From: Planococcus citri | Lineage: Eukaryota > Arthropoda > Insecta > Hemiptera > Pseudococcidae | Direction: 5' to 3' | DNA length: 64,000 nucleotides | Assembly (NCBI RefSeq): GCF_950023065.1 | Contig: NC_088680.1 | Location: 63,835,350 to 63,899,349, forward strand | Part shown: one piece after another, positions 44,234 through 56,884 of the stretch | Position numbering within the stretch: position 1 is the first letter of the stretch | How the letters are laid out: each line of letters begins with the position of its first letter | The notes under the pieces: model-generated | What the model was told of the DNA's origin: nothing | What the model saw: the letters and a program-made list of their open reading frames with translations, nothing else | Database searches by the model: none | Made by a program: the position numbers and the translations under genes

Positions 44234-44700
44234 GGTAAATTGCACTAGCGAAATAACTTGCACGACGAGATAAGAAATAAATAAATCGAGAATGTAAACA
44301 ACACGCAATAAATAAAAAGAAAAACGGCCAGTGAATACCGGAAAGAATTAACAAACTAAACGAAAAAGAAATCGGCCAACGATTATTAAATTATAAAAGT
44401 CAAATAAACAATAACCGAAACGAAAACGCGAAACACTGAACTAAATCAAGGAAAGCGCGAATTAATAACAGCGAATTAATAAAAGCAAAGCACAAACATT
44501 ACGTTAAACGCGAAGACACGAGCCACTAGTTGTGTACTGGTCGAACGAAAAAAGACAAATGAGGAAGAATCATCTGTCGCAATCGCGGAGGTAAACCTCG
44601 CCTGACCAGGTACTAGAACCTCTTAAGATTAGGTAGGGGGGGCCCCCTCCTTGGGGGGGGGTTCTTCCTGGCTAGCGAGTGGTTGAGATTTCTATGCGGG
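44234..44700. other. Spacer, possible upstream region of the minus-strand exon
   Basis: A-rich on the plus strand, with repeated GCGAA and AATAA words. At about 44637-44670 there is an unusual G7-C5...G9 patch, GGGGGGGCCCCC. No coding sequence was recognised. Confidence 0.35.
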
Positions 44701-44734
44701 TGGGGGTGGCTTATGCTGATTGGCTTTCTCTGCC

Positions 44735-44905
44735 GTCTTCTCCCTCCTTCTCTTGCTCTCTCTCCTATCCCTGGCTTCATCCATGCTTCTCCCTACTCCT
44801 TCCCCCTCCTTCTTCGTCTCTTTTACCCTTCCCTATCCTTTACCCTCCCTCTCCCTCTCCTTCCCCTTCCTCTCCCACCGTGTATCCCTTCCTTTTCCAG
44901 TGAAG
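44735..44905 (+). repeat. CT-rich low-complexity tract
   Basis: CTCCCTCTCCCT-type polypyrimidine sequence. It keeps all three plus-strand frames open, which yields three overlapping Ser/Pro/Leu frames of 64-92 codons that are not genes. Confidence 0.85.
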
Positions 44906-45660
44906 GTGGGGTGATAGTTTTGATTAGGTTAGGGGTTGATGGTTTGTTTAGGTTAGTTTAGACTGGGAACTTGGATGAAATAGCTTGGCCTGGTGTTGTT
45001 GACATGGGGTGATTAGTAATGTGTAAGCTATCATTGTTGGTTAGGTGGGTCTAGGCTAGCCTAGGGTGGTAAGCTTAGTCATGAGCCTATGCCTTTGCTG
45101 AGTTTAGAGTAGATATTGACCTGAGTTGGCATAGACTTAATGTAAAGACCTATGGGCTACTTAGGTGAAGGGACATATTTGGGGCCCTTTTCTGGAATGT
45201 GTGATCAGGTTAATGGTTTGGGTCTGATTAACACCTAGCTAGATAATTCCTGAAGAGTATTTTTCTACTGAATTCTGCTTTTGTTTTACAAATAGTCCTT
45301 CTCCTTGCTTGCCTAGTTAGTTATGGTAGATGTTTCATAGTATTTAGAGATGCTGTAACGTATGTGTATATTGTTATTCTTTACTATGTACTATCTCTAT
45401 TATTTATTCTGTATCATGTAGTCTCGGTATATTGTTTAATCCTTGAATTTACTATCCTAAGTTGCTTTCTCCTATGTTCCCACACCTCATCCTATTAGAG
45501 GCAGATACCCCTTGTGGGTGGCCACAATAGGAACCTTCTCCCTCTCCCTCTCTGTTGATACCCCCTCCTTGCCTCTGAGCTTCCCAGCATGTAATATATT
45601 TAAGATTGTAAACGATATGTTGAGTCATAAGAAAAGATTAAGAATAAATAAATAAATAAA
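44906..45660 (+). other. Possible 3' end of a decayed non-LTR element
   Basis: A GT-rich stretch with scattered TTAGGTTAG words is followed by sequence ending AGAATAAATAAATAAATAAAG at about 45640-45660. A short-unit A-rich tail is typical of LINE 3' ends. No reverse-transcriptase frame precedes it, so this is a tentative call. Confidence 0.3.
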
Positions 45661-45780
45661 GATTGTCTGCTAGGGAAGTGTGAAGGAGAGATGTAGGTTG
45701 TGTGGTTTTCTTTCAGGGAGGTGCGTGCGGGGGTGGGGAGGTTGTGTTAGGTACGTGAGAGGTTAAATTTGTCTGTTAGG

Positions 45781-45807
45781 AAAAAAAAAAAAAAAAAAAA
45801 AAAAAAA
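45781..45807 (+). repeat. Poly-A run of about 27 bases
   Basis: An uninterrupted A tract follows TTTGTCTGTTAGG. It may be a retroposon tail, since 45665-45780 lies between two A-rich tails, or it may be a simple homopolymer. Confidence 0.6.
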
Positions 45808-46570
45808 GATTGAAACAGATCAGATTAAATTGAAACAGATCAGATTAGATTAGATTAAAACAGATCAAATCAGATCAGATCACATCAGATTATGCCAGAT
45901 CAGATCAGACACCCAAGAATAAATCAGATCAGATCAGATCAGATCAGATTAGATATAATCAGATTAAATTAAATCAGATCAGATAAAATCAGATTTACAT
46001 CAAATCGCAGATATTTCCTGAATTCAGTAATTTCATCTGACCAGACCTGATCAGAACAATAATCATTCTGCTTTACACAACATCTTTTCCAATTGTAATC
46101 AAGGAAAAAACTGAATCAGCTTGGGTTTAATTAGATCTAGGTGACTGAATAAAAACTCTGATGTGATTAATATCTGATCAGATGAAATTGAATCCAAAAA
46201 ATTTCCGGATCTGATCTGATCTGATATAAGAACTTGCAGATGTGGTCAGACATGATTAAATCTGGGTAATAAATGAGATCAGTTTGATCAGAGCTAATGC
46301 GATCTGATCAGACCGGTTCAGACTCGTTTGTTTCATTTTGATCAGATCTATGTTCTATTTGAACCAATTTTTCAAATTTGATATGATCAATTTTAGTGGG
46401 GTAATCAGGCCCATCACATCAGTTTGATTATACGGGATTAAAATCATATTCACCCTGAAAATTTGACCACTCATCTACTTGGCTCTGATCAGATCTGTTC
46501 AAATTTGTTTGTCAAAATCTGATCAGATAAGATCAATAAATTCTGCCGGTCTCTTGCATCTGATGAGGCC
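45808..46570. repeat. GATC-rich degenerate array
   Basis: (CAGAT)n and TCTGATCAGATC words run with increasing decay from 45808 to about 46560. The first 200 bp are a clear (GATCA)n-type array. Both TCTGATC and its complement GATCAGA occur, so orientation is ambiguous. Confidence 0.75.
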
Positions 46571-49500
46571 TCAATTAATTAATCAACAAATTCCTGAGTG
46601 GGGCAATAATTTTGAACTATTCAAGAAAATGGCTCTCATGAACCCCTCCTCTCTTCTCAATTGAGCTAAAAAGTCAGCGAGAACAGTTTTATCATGAGTT
46701 ATTTTCGTCTATATCGGCCTCATTTTGAATGGGGAGGGGGTTGATAGGGGTGTATACCCACTGAATTTCACCCTACATGCATGCAGGGGACTTGAGGATT
46801 CATTTTTCCTGTTCCCCAAAAAAAAGGTTAATTATTACTGATGTAAGGTACTCTTACTCCCTGCGATTATAGTAATAGGCAATTTTCGCTCGTCTGTGTT
46901 AATTAAGTTGTCTAATCACCTCGCATTTAGCGTCGGTTTTAATTAGAAAACACGATCTTACTATATTTAGCAGGATCCTACGTACGAAACACTCGTAAGT
47001 AGTTTTTCAACCACTGGCCATTTCTTTCAACTCTGTTTTATGTAAGTATAAATTTAAAACGTGCTCGGTGCGTTTTTTTATCCGCAAGATGCGAGCACAT
47101 TTACAGGAGTGGACATACAGTGGCGTTAAATTCGGTAACCTTGGGATTATTACGTTGTTTCTTTTGTCCAAAGAACACGCTGAAAAGATTTTTTCGCCAC
47201 GGAAAGTATAATTTTTAATGTATTCGTATTTCGTCTTCTGGGTTAAAAGAAGCGAAAGCTGAAGAGGAAAAAAAATAATAGGAAATAAGATAATGGAAAA
47301 AGACATAAAGATAAGCCTAAAGCATCGTTCTGTTCTTATTTTATTGTAGTACCTTATTCTTTGGCAAAGTTTTAGAAAATTTAATTTTATCGAAAAAACC
47401 CCTCTTTAAAAAAGACACTGTATTAATATTCCTCGAGCGTCGGGTATATTATACGCAAAGGAAAACTCGAGCCTGTTTTTCTTAAGTGTATTCATTTTAC
47501 GATGAGAGGCTTTATTTTTGGATTACAATAATTTCGTATTTCAATATAAAGATCGTTTGTTCGTTTGACAACGTGCGGAGAAGTGATGCTTTATTAGAGA
47601 TTTCATAATGTTTGAGTGGTTCCGCGTAAGCCCCGTTCAAATTGACATTTCGCTAATTAGCGAATTTTAATTATTTTTCCACTCGGTATTTCCTTTAATT
47701 TGTCTAATTAGTTAAATCGGATTTATTTGCAGAAGATGGATTCGTATATTTAACGAGGTTTGTTTTTTGGTCTTTTGATGTCAGTTAAAAGTACCTATAT
47801 TTCGTAGATGGGGAAACCAATTTTTTTTCAGCTTTACGTTGACAGAAAGAGTATAAAATTTTTATCATACTGTAGGAACGATGATTTCGTTCGGTTTTTT
47901 AATGGATCACGTTGTGATAAAAATAGCAATATCTAGTCCAATACGTGCAAATTTATTCGCGAAAATGGCAATTTTATCGCCACATCGAATATATACTGCA
48001 GTGTTCTGGGTCATTTGAGTTTAAAATTGGAAAAGGTTGAACGTAAATTTTAAAACCCACCGTGAGAACCGTGAGACAATAAAAATTGGGAAATTTAAAT
48101 TCAATTAAATTCTATGGAATTTCAATTATAAGTTTTCATGGTAAGAAAAAAAAGTTATTTTTTCTTTTTAATGGCAACACAGAATAACGACATGAGACGT
48201 GATATCGAAGATAATGATTCTTTTTTCTCGTATAGTATAAGGCGTTATTTTGTATAAATACGTGCGATCTTTGATGTGGAAAAATTCAATGAGGTTTGTG
48301 CCTTGTGTGTATGATTGGCACACTTGGAGCTTTTCTTCGTACCCTAAGATTTTTTAAATGTAATGCACTATTTACATGGATAGAATATAACGACGAAACT
48401 TTTTTTTGTATTTTTTTTATTCTGTGGGAAGAAAAATGAAGTACCTACCTATACGTTAGAATTCGAGCTTTAAATAATGAACTACCTACACAAAACATCA
48501 TACTACCTATACGTGAAAAGTTTCTTTTGATGATCGTGCAAAGCAGATTGAATCTTTCAACTTTGTTGAATTCATATCAACTTTCTTTCGGGCGAATTTT
48601 TCAACCTGTAAGTTTATTTCGGCTTCCTGTGCAGCGTAATACTTTAAACCTTATTTCGAAGGGAGCTTTTTTTACTGGATGCCGGATCCGTTACTTTTAC
48701 GCGCCATGCTCAATAATTGCGTGTTTAGATTCTGTTTTACGACGTGTTTGCGTACGTATAGCTTTTTGTAGCCCTAAATATTAATGAAAGCGTAAATTGC
48801 CAACAATAGGGTGGTAAAGATCAGCACAAAAGATGTTCGACTTGGAAATTTAAAGATATCTTTTTTTCGGATGATTTTCGCTATTCTTATTACTGCAAGG
48901 TTTTTTGCTCGTATTACTGTTGAAAATTTCAACGTGATACCTATTAGCAATGTATTTTTACACGTTATTAAGTCACAAGTTGGTAAAATATTTTTATGAT
49001 TTCTAATTTATTGAGGATTGCTCATTAAAAGAATTACTTATTCAGATGGTTTGCATCAACTCTTTGTAGGTATTTCGAGTTTTTATTGCAGTTTGAAAAG
49101 TTCAATTTCAAATTATTTAATGCATTAATGAATGTTTTTAAATACGATTTTTAGGAATTTTTTTTTGAATTATGTAAATATGTAGCTTCTGGTCAAGTAT
49201 GAGTGTCACGAGATATTGCAAAAATTAACAGAGTCCTACAATTTGATGGTGTTTTCCTTAATTGTTGGAAGAGTAGATGATGAAAAGAATGTGGATGTGG
49301 CGAATTCGGGTCACATATGACATCAAAACTCGCATTTGGTTGGTCCATATAGTCTACATGAAACGACCCATTTTAATTTGCAGCATGTACTGATAAGATG
49401 AGTTGCGAAGAAAAATGTTGGAGGATTTTGAAGAAATTCAGTGATAATGTTCATGTTGAGCTTGAAGTTGCTCAGAAATTTTTTTAGCTCTGGAGGTGCC

Positions 49501-49770
49501 TCTAGAGGGAAGATATGGATCCTCAAAAAGAAACAGTTCTTTTTTTTAGTAAATTTGTGTTTTGAAAATTTTCTTCTCGAATACCTATTTCGTATTAATC
49601 AAGCCAAAACATGAAATGATATGTATTGTTTTAGAAACTGAGGAATTATTTTGGAACACAGTTTTCTGGTCTTTAATAACCAATTTTCAAACATTGATAA
49701 AATAGCCAAAAGTAAGTAAGTAATGTAAATTTTTTTCTAATTTCTTAAAATTGGCAAAATACAATTGTTC
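46571..49770. other. No gene recognised
   Basis: AT-rich sequence. Frames of 60-99 codons are T- or A-rich and unsupported. It contains few members of the repeat families described elsewhere, so much may be single-copy intron or intergenic DNA. Confidence 0.45.
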
Positions 49771-49779
49771 TAATCACAT

Positions 49780-50630
49780 CATCAGAGTTTTGATTGGATT
49801 AGATTCGTTCAAACCTGATCAGCTATTCAATCACTTCATGATCAGGGGAAATTGGTCGAATCTGATTAGACATGGCCAGATGCAATAAATTTGGCTCCAG
49901 AGAATTTCCTAATCTGATCTGATGTTATCCGGTTAGATTCGACAAAAAGGTCTGAATACTCGTATGTAGGTCTGATCAGAGCTACTCAGATCTGATCACT
50001 TTTTTGGATCGAATATGATTGTTGTGTTCAGATAAACAAAGGTCTGATTAAACGTGAGCTATTTTCCGATCTGATCAGATTCCATATTTTCACTTAGAGA
50101 TCATATCGACGCAAGGAAATAATGATCAGAAATGATCTTATTCAATCAGATAAAACCTGCTTACTTACCTGCAGTTCAGACTTGTTTGTTTACATCTGAA
50201 TGCATCTAATCTCATTAAATCAGAAGAATTGGTCCAAACAGAACTCAGGTGTGATCAAAATGAAGCAAACCGGTTTACACCGGTCTGATCGCATCATTTC
50301 TGCTCCGATCAAACTGGTATAACAGGACCAATCACCTTATGGAAAATGACCCAATCTGATCAAATCCAACTAGATTCAGGCAGCTCCTAGATTCAGTTTT
50401 ATTTAACCAGATTTAATGATATCTGACTAGATATTTAAAGTTCTGATGCATTATATCTGCTCAGATCTGCTCAGATCAGGATATTTTTTTGGATTCAATT
50501 TCATCTGATCAGGTAAGTATAATCACTACAGAAACAGATGTTAATTGATTTGGTTACATCTGATCAAACCAGATCAGAATCAGTTTTTTTTCTAGGGTTG
50601 TCTTGACCTGATCATGTCTTTTTTTTTTTC
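49780..50630. repeat. GATC-rich degenerate repeat
   Basis: Diverged TCTGATCAGAT words in mixed phase, for example near 49910, 49975, 50070, 50460 and 50565. An interruption at 50631-50935 holds unrelated AT-rich sequence with GGGG runs. Confidence 0.7.
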
Positions 50631-50935
50631 TTTAAAGTGTTCCCATTCCCCATGAGGGGGTGGGGGGAATTTATTGTGCAATATAAGGTACAACTTATGA
50701 ATACCTATTGGTTCTCATCATAACCATACCAAGTACACAACAAACAAGAAATAGTAAGAATTTACATCAACTACAATAAAATAGATAATGTGATGAAGAA
50801 ACGAAATTATATCTAGGTCGGGAAAGGGGGGCCAAAAAAAATACAAGGGGAAAAAACAAGAGGGCGATATTAATTTATCATAATCTAGGAGAAGGTATGA
50901 CATGAAATCGATTACGTTCGATGGTCCACAGTGAT
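50631..50935. other. Insertion-like spacer between GATC arrays
   Basis: It lacks GATC words. The phrase CTTGACCTGATCATGTCT occurs just before it (about 50602) and TGACCTGATCATGTCTGATC just after it (50936). It may therefore be an inserted sequence that split one array and duplicated the junction phrase. Confidence 0.45.
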
Positions 50936-50939
50936 TGAC

Positions 50940-52145
50940 CTGATCATGTCTGATCTGATCTGATACGTAATCTGATCTGATCTGATCTGATATGTAATCT
51001 GATCTGATCCGATATGTAATCTGATCTGATCTGATCTGATATGTAATCTGATCTGATCTGATATGTAATCTGATCTGATATGTAATCTGATCTGATCTGA
51101 TATGTAATCTGATCTGATCTGATATGTAATCTGATCTGATCTGATACGTAATGTGACCTGTGATCTGATCTAATATATAATCTGATCTGATATCTAATCT
51201 GATCTGATCCGATATGTGATCTGATGTTTGATCTGATCCGATATGTGATCTGATGTTTGATCCGATCTGATATGTGATCTGATCTGTGATATAATTTGAT
51301 ATGTGATCTGATCTGATATCTGATCTGATCTGATCTGATCTGATGTGTAATGTGCTCCAATCTGATACATAATCTGATCTGATCTGATCTGATGTGTGAT
51401 CCGATCTGATATATGATCTGATCTGATATGTAATCTGATCTGTGATCTGATCTGATATCTAATCTGATCTGATCCAATATGTGATTTTGATGTTTGATCC
51501 GATCTGATATGTGATCTGATCTGATATGTAATCTGATCTGATATGTAATCTGATCTGTTCTGATATGTTATGCGATCTGATCTGATCTGGTGTGTTATGT
51601 GGTCCGATCTGATACGTAATCTAATCTGATCCGATCTAATATGTAATCTGATCCGATCTGATATGTAATCTGATCCGATCTGATATGTAATCTGATCTTA
51701 TCGGATGTGATCTGATAAGTAATCGGATCTGATCTGATCTGATCTGATCTGATATGTGATCTGATCTGATATGTAATCTGATCTGATCCGATATGTGATC
51801 TGAGCTGATCTGATATGTTATGTGATCTGATCTGATCTGATCTATGATCCGATCTGGTATGTGATCTGATCTTATCGGATGTGATCTAATAAGTAATTGG
51901 ATCTGATCTGATAAGTACTCGGATCTGATCTGATAAGTAATCGGATCTGATCTGATAAGTAATCGGATCTGATCTGATAAGTAATCGGATCTGATCTGAT
52001 AAGTAATCGGATCTGATCTGATATGTTATGCAATCTGATCTGATATCTGATCTGATATGTGACCCGATCTGATCTGATATAATCCGGTCTGATTTGGTGT
52101 AATCTGATCTGATCTGATATAATCTGATTTATTCTGAACAAGTTG
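50940..52145. repeat. 1.2-kb satellite of TCTGATCTGATATGTAA units
   Basis: A near-continuous tandem of TGATCTGATCTGATATGTAATC-like units of about 17-22 bp. One variant block at about 51895-52025 reads GTAATCGGATCTGATCTGATAA every 22 bp. The translation gives a 177-codon (DQIRSDYIS)n frame that is an artefact. GATC density is extreme throughout. Confidence 0.9.
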
Positions 52146-55100
52146 GTATAAACAGATCTACCTGTTCAGATCTAATGAACTTGTCCCAAACTTATCTGAA
52201 ATCTGTTCAGATATACCTAGTCAATTTTTTTGATGTCATTAGATCCAAATATTTCTTGTTCAAAAAGGTCCTTATTTAAGAAAAAGAAAAAAGAAAAAAA
52301 GGATGAGGGAGGCAGTAGGCACAAAAGTTTTGTTCAAAACCTTGAAAGGATTCGCTGATATAATTTTTCACCTATGCCTACTTACTCCTTTTCCCAAATA
52401 GTTCCAAAAATGTTTGCACAGGTCTGTTCAAACTTGTTTGTCAAAATCTGATCAGATTGAATCAAGAAACCCTGCGGATCTAATTGCATCTGACCAGGCC
52501 CATTGGAGTCAATTTCAGGTATGTGAATACCCTAAAGGGTCATTTTAAAACTCGAGTTTCAGGCCTGTGAATTCCCAGGGGACTTATTATCAACAAAAAA
52601 AAAAGTTGTTCAAATAGGATATAAATCTTTTTGTTAATAAATTTTTATCAGGTTTTGATTTTCTAAAAGCTTTTGTTTTTTAAGTTATTTAGAGCAAAAA
52701 ATGAGGAAGCCTAATTTTATTGACTCATTTTTTATTGGAATTTAAAAGTACATAGATACATGATGAGCCATCTTACATGATTGAAAACTGCGCTTCCCAA
52801 AATCTGCATGCTTTGGGAAAACATCCTCTTTTCTCCTCACTCCTATAACTCCGAATATTTCCCTCACTTCATATGTAATATTTTCTACACTAAGGTGATA
52901 AAATACCCTGTGAAAGCATACGCAACAAAGTGATAAAGGTTTCACCCAGTTCGATATAGTATTTTCAATCGCACTCGGTGTGAAAACTGAAAAGCAAAAT
53001 CAAGTTATGTAATGGGATACGTATTATGTCGCCAATTGCGAGAGAAAATGTTATTTTTATTGTTCGATTGAACAGCCCGTTATTATGATTCGCTTTAATC
53101 GGAAATAAGCTATAACGCGAGTGCTCAGCTCACGGAATTAACGAGCATTTGTGTGCACGTGGTGGCGATGGCGAGGAGGTTATAGCGTGGAATATACTAG
53201 GAGTAATAAATTAAAAAATAATACTTGTCTGAATGAAGCCGACGCTTTTTCGCGCAAAGGTTATAGCAAAAATAATAAGAACGGTAAAGGCAATAAAGCT
53301 TTTTTTGTTTGGTTGGTTATAACTGTGGAAAATCGAATCAATGTTTTGGAATTAAAGTAAACAGTTTTATAGGTCGGAAATGCATAGGCGAAGAGGGCAA
53401 CAGCACCTACTCGTGTATATGTAGTCTTGGCGGGCATTTGTTTTAACGCGTCGACTAGCAAAAATTATTGTAAATAAAAGTTAGTTGGAATTTTTCAGCG
53501 AATAAATTCGACGACATTGCATGGTTGGTAGTGTAGTATGGCGCCGTATTTATAAGAGAGGGAAAAAGGGGGTTGATGGGGTTCGTGAATAGAGAGAGAG
53601 AGAGCAAAACGAGTTAATTTATCATTTGAATTGTAAAGTGTATAGGTATATATACAAACACCCGATGTCGTATGTACTTAAATTACATAAATATAGCGAA
53701 TTTCTCGCAACAACGACGAGAAATGTAGGTACCAACGAACTGGTTTTTTTTCTGCACCCGAGTTGCACCAAAACGTTTCGAAATTCTGAATATGGAAATA
53801 CAAAAAACTGACGCGTCGTTGCGAAAAGCATCTCGTCGGGTACACGATATGATTACTATTCTAATTTATTTCCGCGAATATAGGTAAGTAAATGGCAGAG
53901 TAAACTCGAACGTTCATTATTTGCAATCATCTCGAAAATTTTGACTCGACTAATGCGCCGTTAAAGTAGTCGTGAAATGTTTAATATTTTACCACAAATA
54001 AGAAAGTGTATTTCTCAGCGAGCAGTAAGCAGCGAGCACGAATTAAACGATTTTTATTTTTCGGGTCATGAAACACATTTTGGTTTCACGTTGGTCTCAT
54101 CGTCATGATGCGATTCTGCCATCGCGTAGTGTTTCCAAAAAGTGTTATTTTTTTAGCAAAATTACTTTAGCTGTGCGTTATTTTTTTGTTTTTTTTCACT
54201 TCTTCTCTGACGAATACGTGGTGGCGGATACGTTGTTAATTAAAATTCTAATTTCGGGGTAGCGTTTTTGTTGGTATTTTTAAATTCTTTTTTGCCACCG
54301 TTGTGCGGCTTATTTCGGTAATTTCGTCGATCTTTTATAGAAGAACGTTCTCGCGTCGTGCCAAGAGCTGCGTTCTCTTTTTTTTCCTTTTTTTTTTTTT
54401 TACTGGTGAGAGGAAAACCGACATGTGGCGGATAAGATTTAAAAAACTTTCGTACCGGGAGTTTTCCTGCAACCCTTTTAAAAGGTACGTTAATTATGGT
54501 AGCGAAAATTTTTACGATAGTGGAGTTTGCCTTTTTCTTCTTTTTTTTTTCGACGGAATATTTTTATGATTATTTTTGATTGGCGTCGAACACCGCGAAA
54601 CGTGAGACGTGAATTGAGAAAGTTTTTATTACGTGGGTATAAATGTCTTGTAGGTACATGCGGTGAAGATAAATTTAATAGGTGGATGAAAAAAATGCAG
54701 TGTTTTAAATTGAAAGATTATTATATGGGTGTGTAGCGTTTACGTGGTTGCTTTTATCGATATTAGTTTCTGATGAGAGATTTTGAATTTATTTTTTGAT
54801 AGTACTTATGGATCTACCTGAGTCTAGAGGCTTGGTGGAGTTGATTTTCTTGAAGAATTTTGAGTGAAGTGAAGGGTCATAAAAATGTTGAAAAATTATC
54901 TCAAAAGCACGTGCCAAAAGTTTGATCTTCTCCGATCAAGATTTCATTTTTCCAGCATAGGTCAAAACTAAGATTTTTTTGGTCTGTCATAAAATTTATA
55001 TGGTAAAAAAAATCACATCTGCAGTAGGCACCGATTTTGAGACAGAACATAATCTGTGTTGTAGGAGAAATCGAGAAAATATTTTCATTGATAAGAAAAC

Positions 55101-55200
55101 TTTCCAGGAAATCGTAAAAAATATAATTCATTTTTTTCTAAATAGGTTTCTTTCAGAGATATTTTGAGCAGAAATCGTATGACTTTGAAGTTGAATTTAT
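52146..55200. other. No gene recognised
   Basis: GATC words fade out by about 52510. The remainder is AT-rich with T runs (about 54378-54402). Several 60-90-codon frames (for example 54303-54569) are composed of Phe, Lys and Arg codons and lack support. Confidence 0.45.
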
Positions 55201-55690
55201 TTGAATAATGCTGAAAATGGTTCGTTTTTTTTTGGGGGGGGGGGGAGGAGGGCATGAATTTTTATTTGGGATTGATAAAAATATCTGGAGTGGCGAATTT
55301 TTGTTTAATTTTGTTCACATTTCAACAAAATATCAAAATTACACTCATGGAATTTAATTTTCTCAAATTTTTTGTAATTTTTTGTAATTTTTCGATTTCA
55401 TCTTGTAAGTATTGGGGATTTTTTCAAATATTTGATTGAAGAAATGCTCCAACTATTGTAAGATTTTATTTCTTCTTAAAAAATTTATCAGCAGCAATTT
55501 TTGAAATTTTTTTTGAATTTTTAAAATTATTTTTGAATGTGTTTTTCGATTTTACTGCAAATTTTGTAGTTTTTATGCCAATATTTTATTTTCATACAGC
55601 AGATAACTTTTCAAAAAAATTCACAGTTTTCTACTTTTTTATTACTTCTGGTTTCAAGTTTATAAAAAAATGTATACCCATATTTTTATC
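55201..55690. repeat. T-rich degenerate repeat, left of LTR-like element D
   Basis: T-rich sequence with phrases such as TTTTGTAGTTTTTATGCCAA and AGCAGATAACTTTTCAAAA. It resumes after the insertion at 56885. A run of about 13 G lies near 55236-55248. Confidence 0.5.
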
Positions 55691-55694
55691 AAAC

Positions 55695-56884
55695 TGTGAT
55701 GAGCAGGACTGCCCTGACCGCCTATACGTGGTCTTAACGTAATTTCTCCTCAACGTAGTTTTATAATCTTGCCGACCTTAGGCAAGATTATGCAAATCTT
55801 ACTGTAGGGGCGCGCTCAAGGCTATCGTGCGACAATTCTGTCGAAGCAGAGGTTCAGCTCCAGCTTCGTATTGCTAGAAAAATCAGTCTTTCGAGTACTT
55901 AGTCCGCGGTAGTTTCTCTTAAGCCTCTAACCAGCTAAATAGGTGACCAGGGAGCCCTGCCTAGGCTCTCTGGAAACCACACATTCGTTGTACCCATCCG
56001 TAGATGGTAATTTTCATACTTATAACGTGTCTCGTCATTAATTTCCTGCGTACGGACATGGTACTATTTTATATAACGCGATCTTCGTTAATTTCCCGCG
56101 TAAGATCGTGGTACTTTTTTAGTCACTGGCCAGATTTATCCGGAAATCTGAGCCTTTGTCTCTACAAAAATGGAACTCCGGCCCAGACCTGCCGAAGCGA
56201 CTATTATTGGGGTTGCCAGGGAGAGGCAGGCAATGTGAACATCCAAAACAGAAGTGTACTCAAACCAACCTAGGTAATCGTGTATCCTTTTAGTCAGGGT
56301 TATGTGCACCCTTACTTTATCTAATTACGTTAATAATTATATCTTACGTAATTGTATCAATTGGCAGATGACGATGTGTTAGTCATCTACCAATTGATCT
56401 ATTTGTACCTAAGAAGCTGTTTTATTTCGCTTATATGTGTACTTTAATTATTTATCCCCCTAAACCAATCTTCCGAGCCTAGCTCGCATGTGTTGTAATC
56501 TTGCCGCCTAATCTTGACCGGTTAGGCAGACGCCATCGAATCTCATGGCAACACAGAATAATTTACGTTTTGACCCTTTGTAAATTATTTGGTATAATTT
56601 GCTCATCTATGTATATATTTCTTGATTAAAATAATTGTACATAAATGCTCCTTGCGTTATCATTTCATAATCTAAAAGGTAACAAAAGGATTGTTCTAAG
56701 TGAATAGTGTAGTTTGATTGACTAAAGTCTCTCCATCTTGAGCTAAGCAGGCCTCTAAGAAATAATTCCCTCTTAACGAATATTTCTTAGAATTAGCCTA
56801 ACACAAAATTATAGGAATTTCTCTCATACTCAGTCATTATCATTCTCCTTCTTTATCGCAGTCCCTCTCACTCTCACTATTACA
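55695..56884 (+). mobile_element. LTR-like element D (solo), family 2, with AAAC duplication
   Basis: It begins TGTGATGAGCAGGACTGCCC and ends CTCACTATTACA. AAAC flanks both sides (55691-55694, 56885-56888). It is 1190 bp long and homologous throughout to the 1160-bp copy at 17458-18617. It carries a TTTTATATAA box-like sequence near 56071. The 3' hairpin TAAGAAATAATTCC...AATATTTCTTAG is preceded by CTCCATCTTGAGCTAAGCAG. There is no coding region. It inserted into the T-rich repeat. Confidence 0.85.

Noticed and set aside
44679..44961. Three overlapping Ser/Pro/Leu-rich frames
   Set aside because: The CT-rich low-complexity tract leaves all three frames open. There is no codon structure.
44930..45060. 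TTAGG words suggesting insect telomeric repeat
   Set aside because: Only scattered, non-tandem TTAGGTT words are present in GT-rich sequence. There is no array.
50944..51477. A 177-codon minus-strand frame of repeated DQIRSDYIS
   Set aside because: It is a pure satellite translation of the GATCTGATC array. A second such frame at 51872-52141 is rejected for the same reason.
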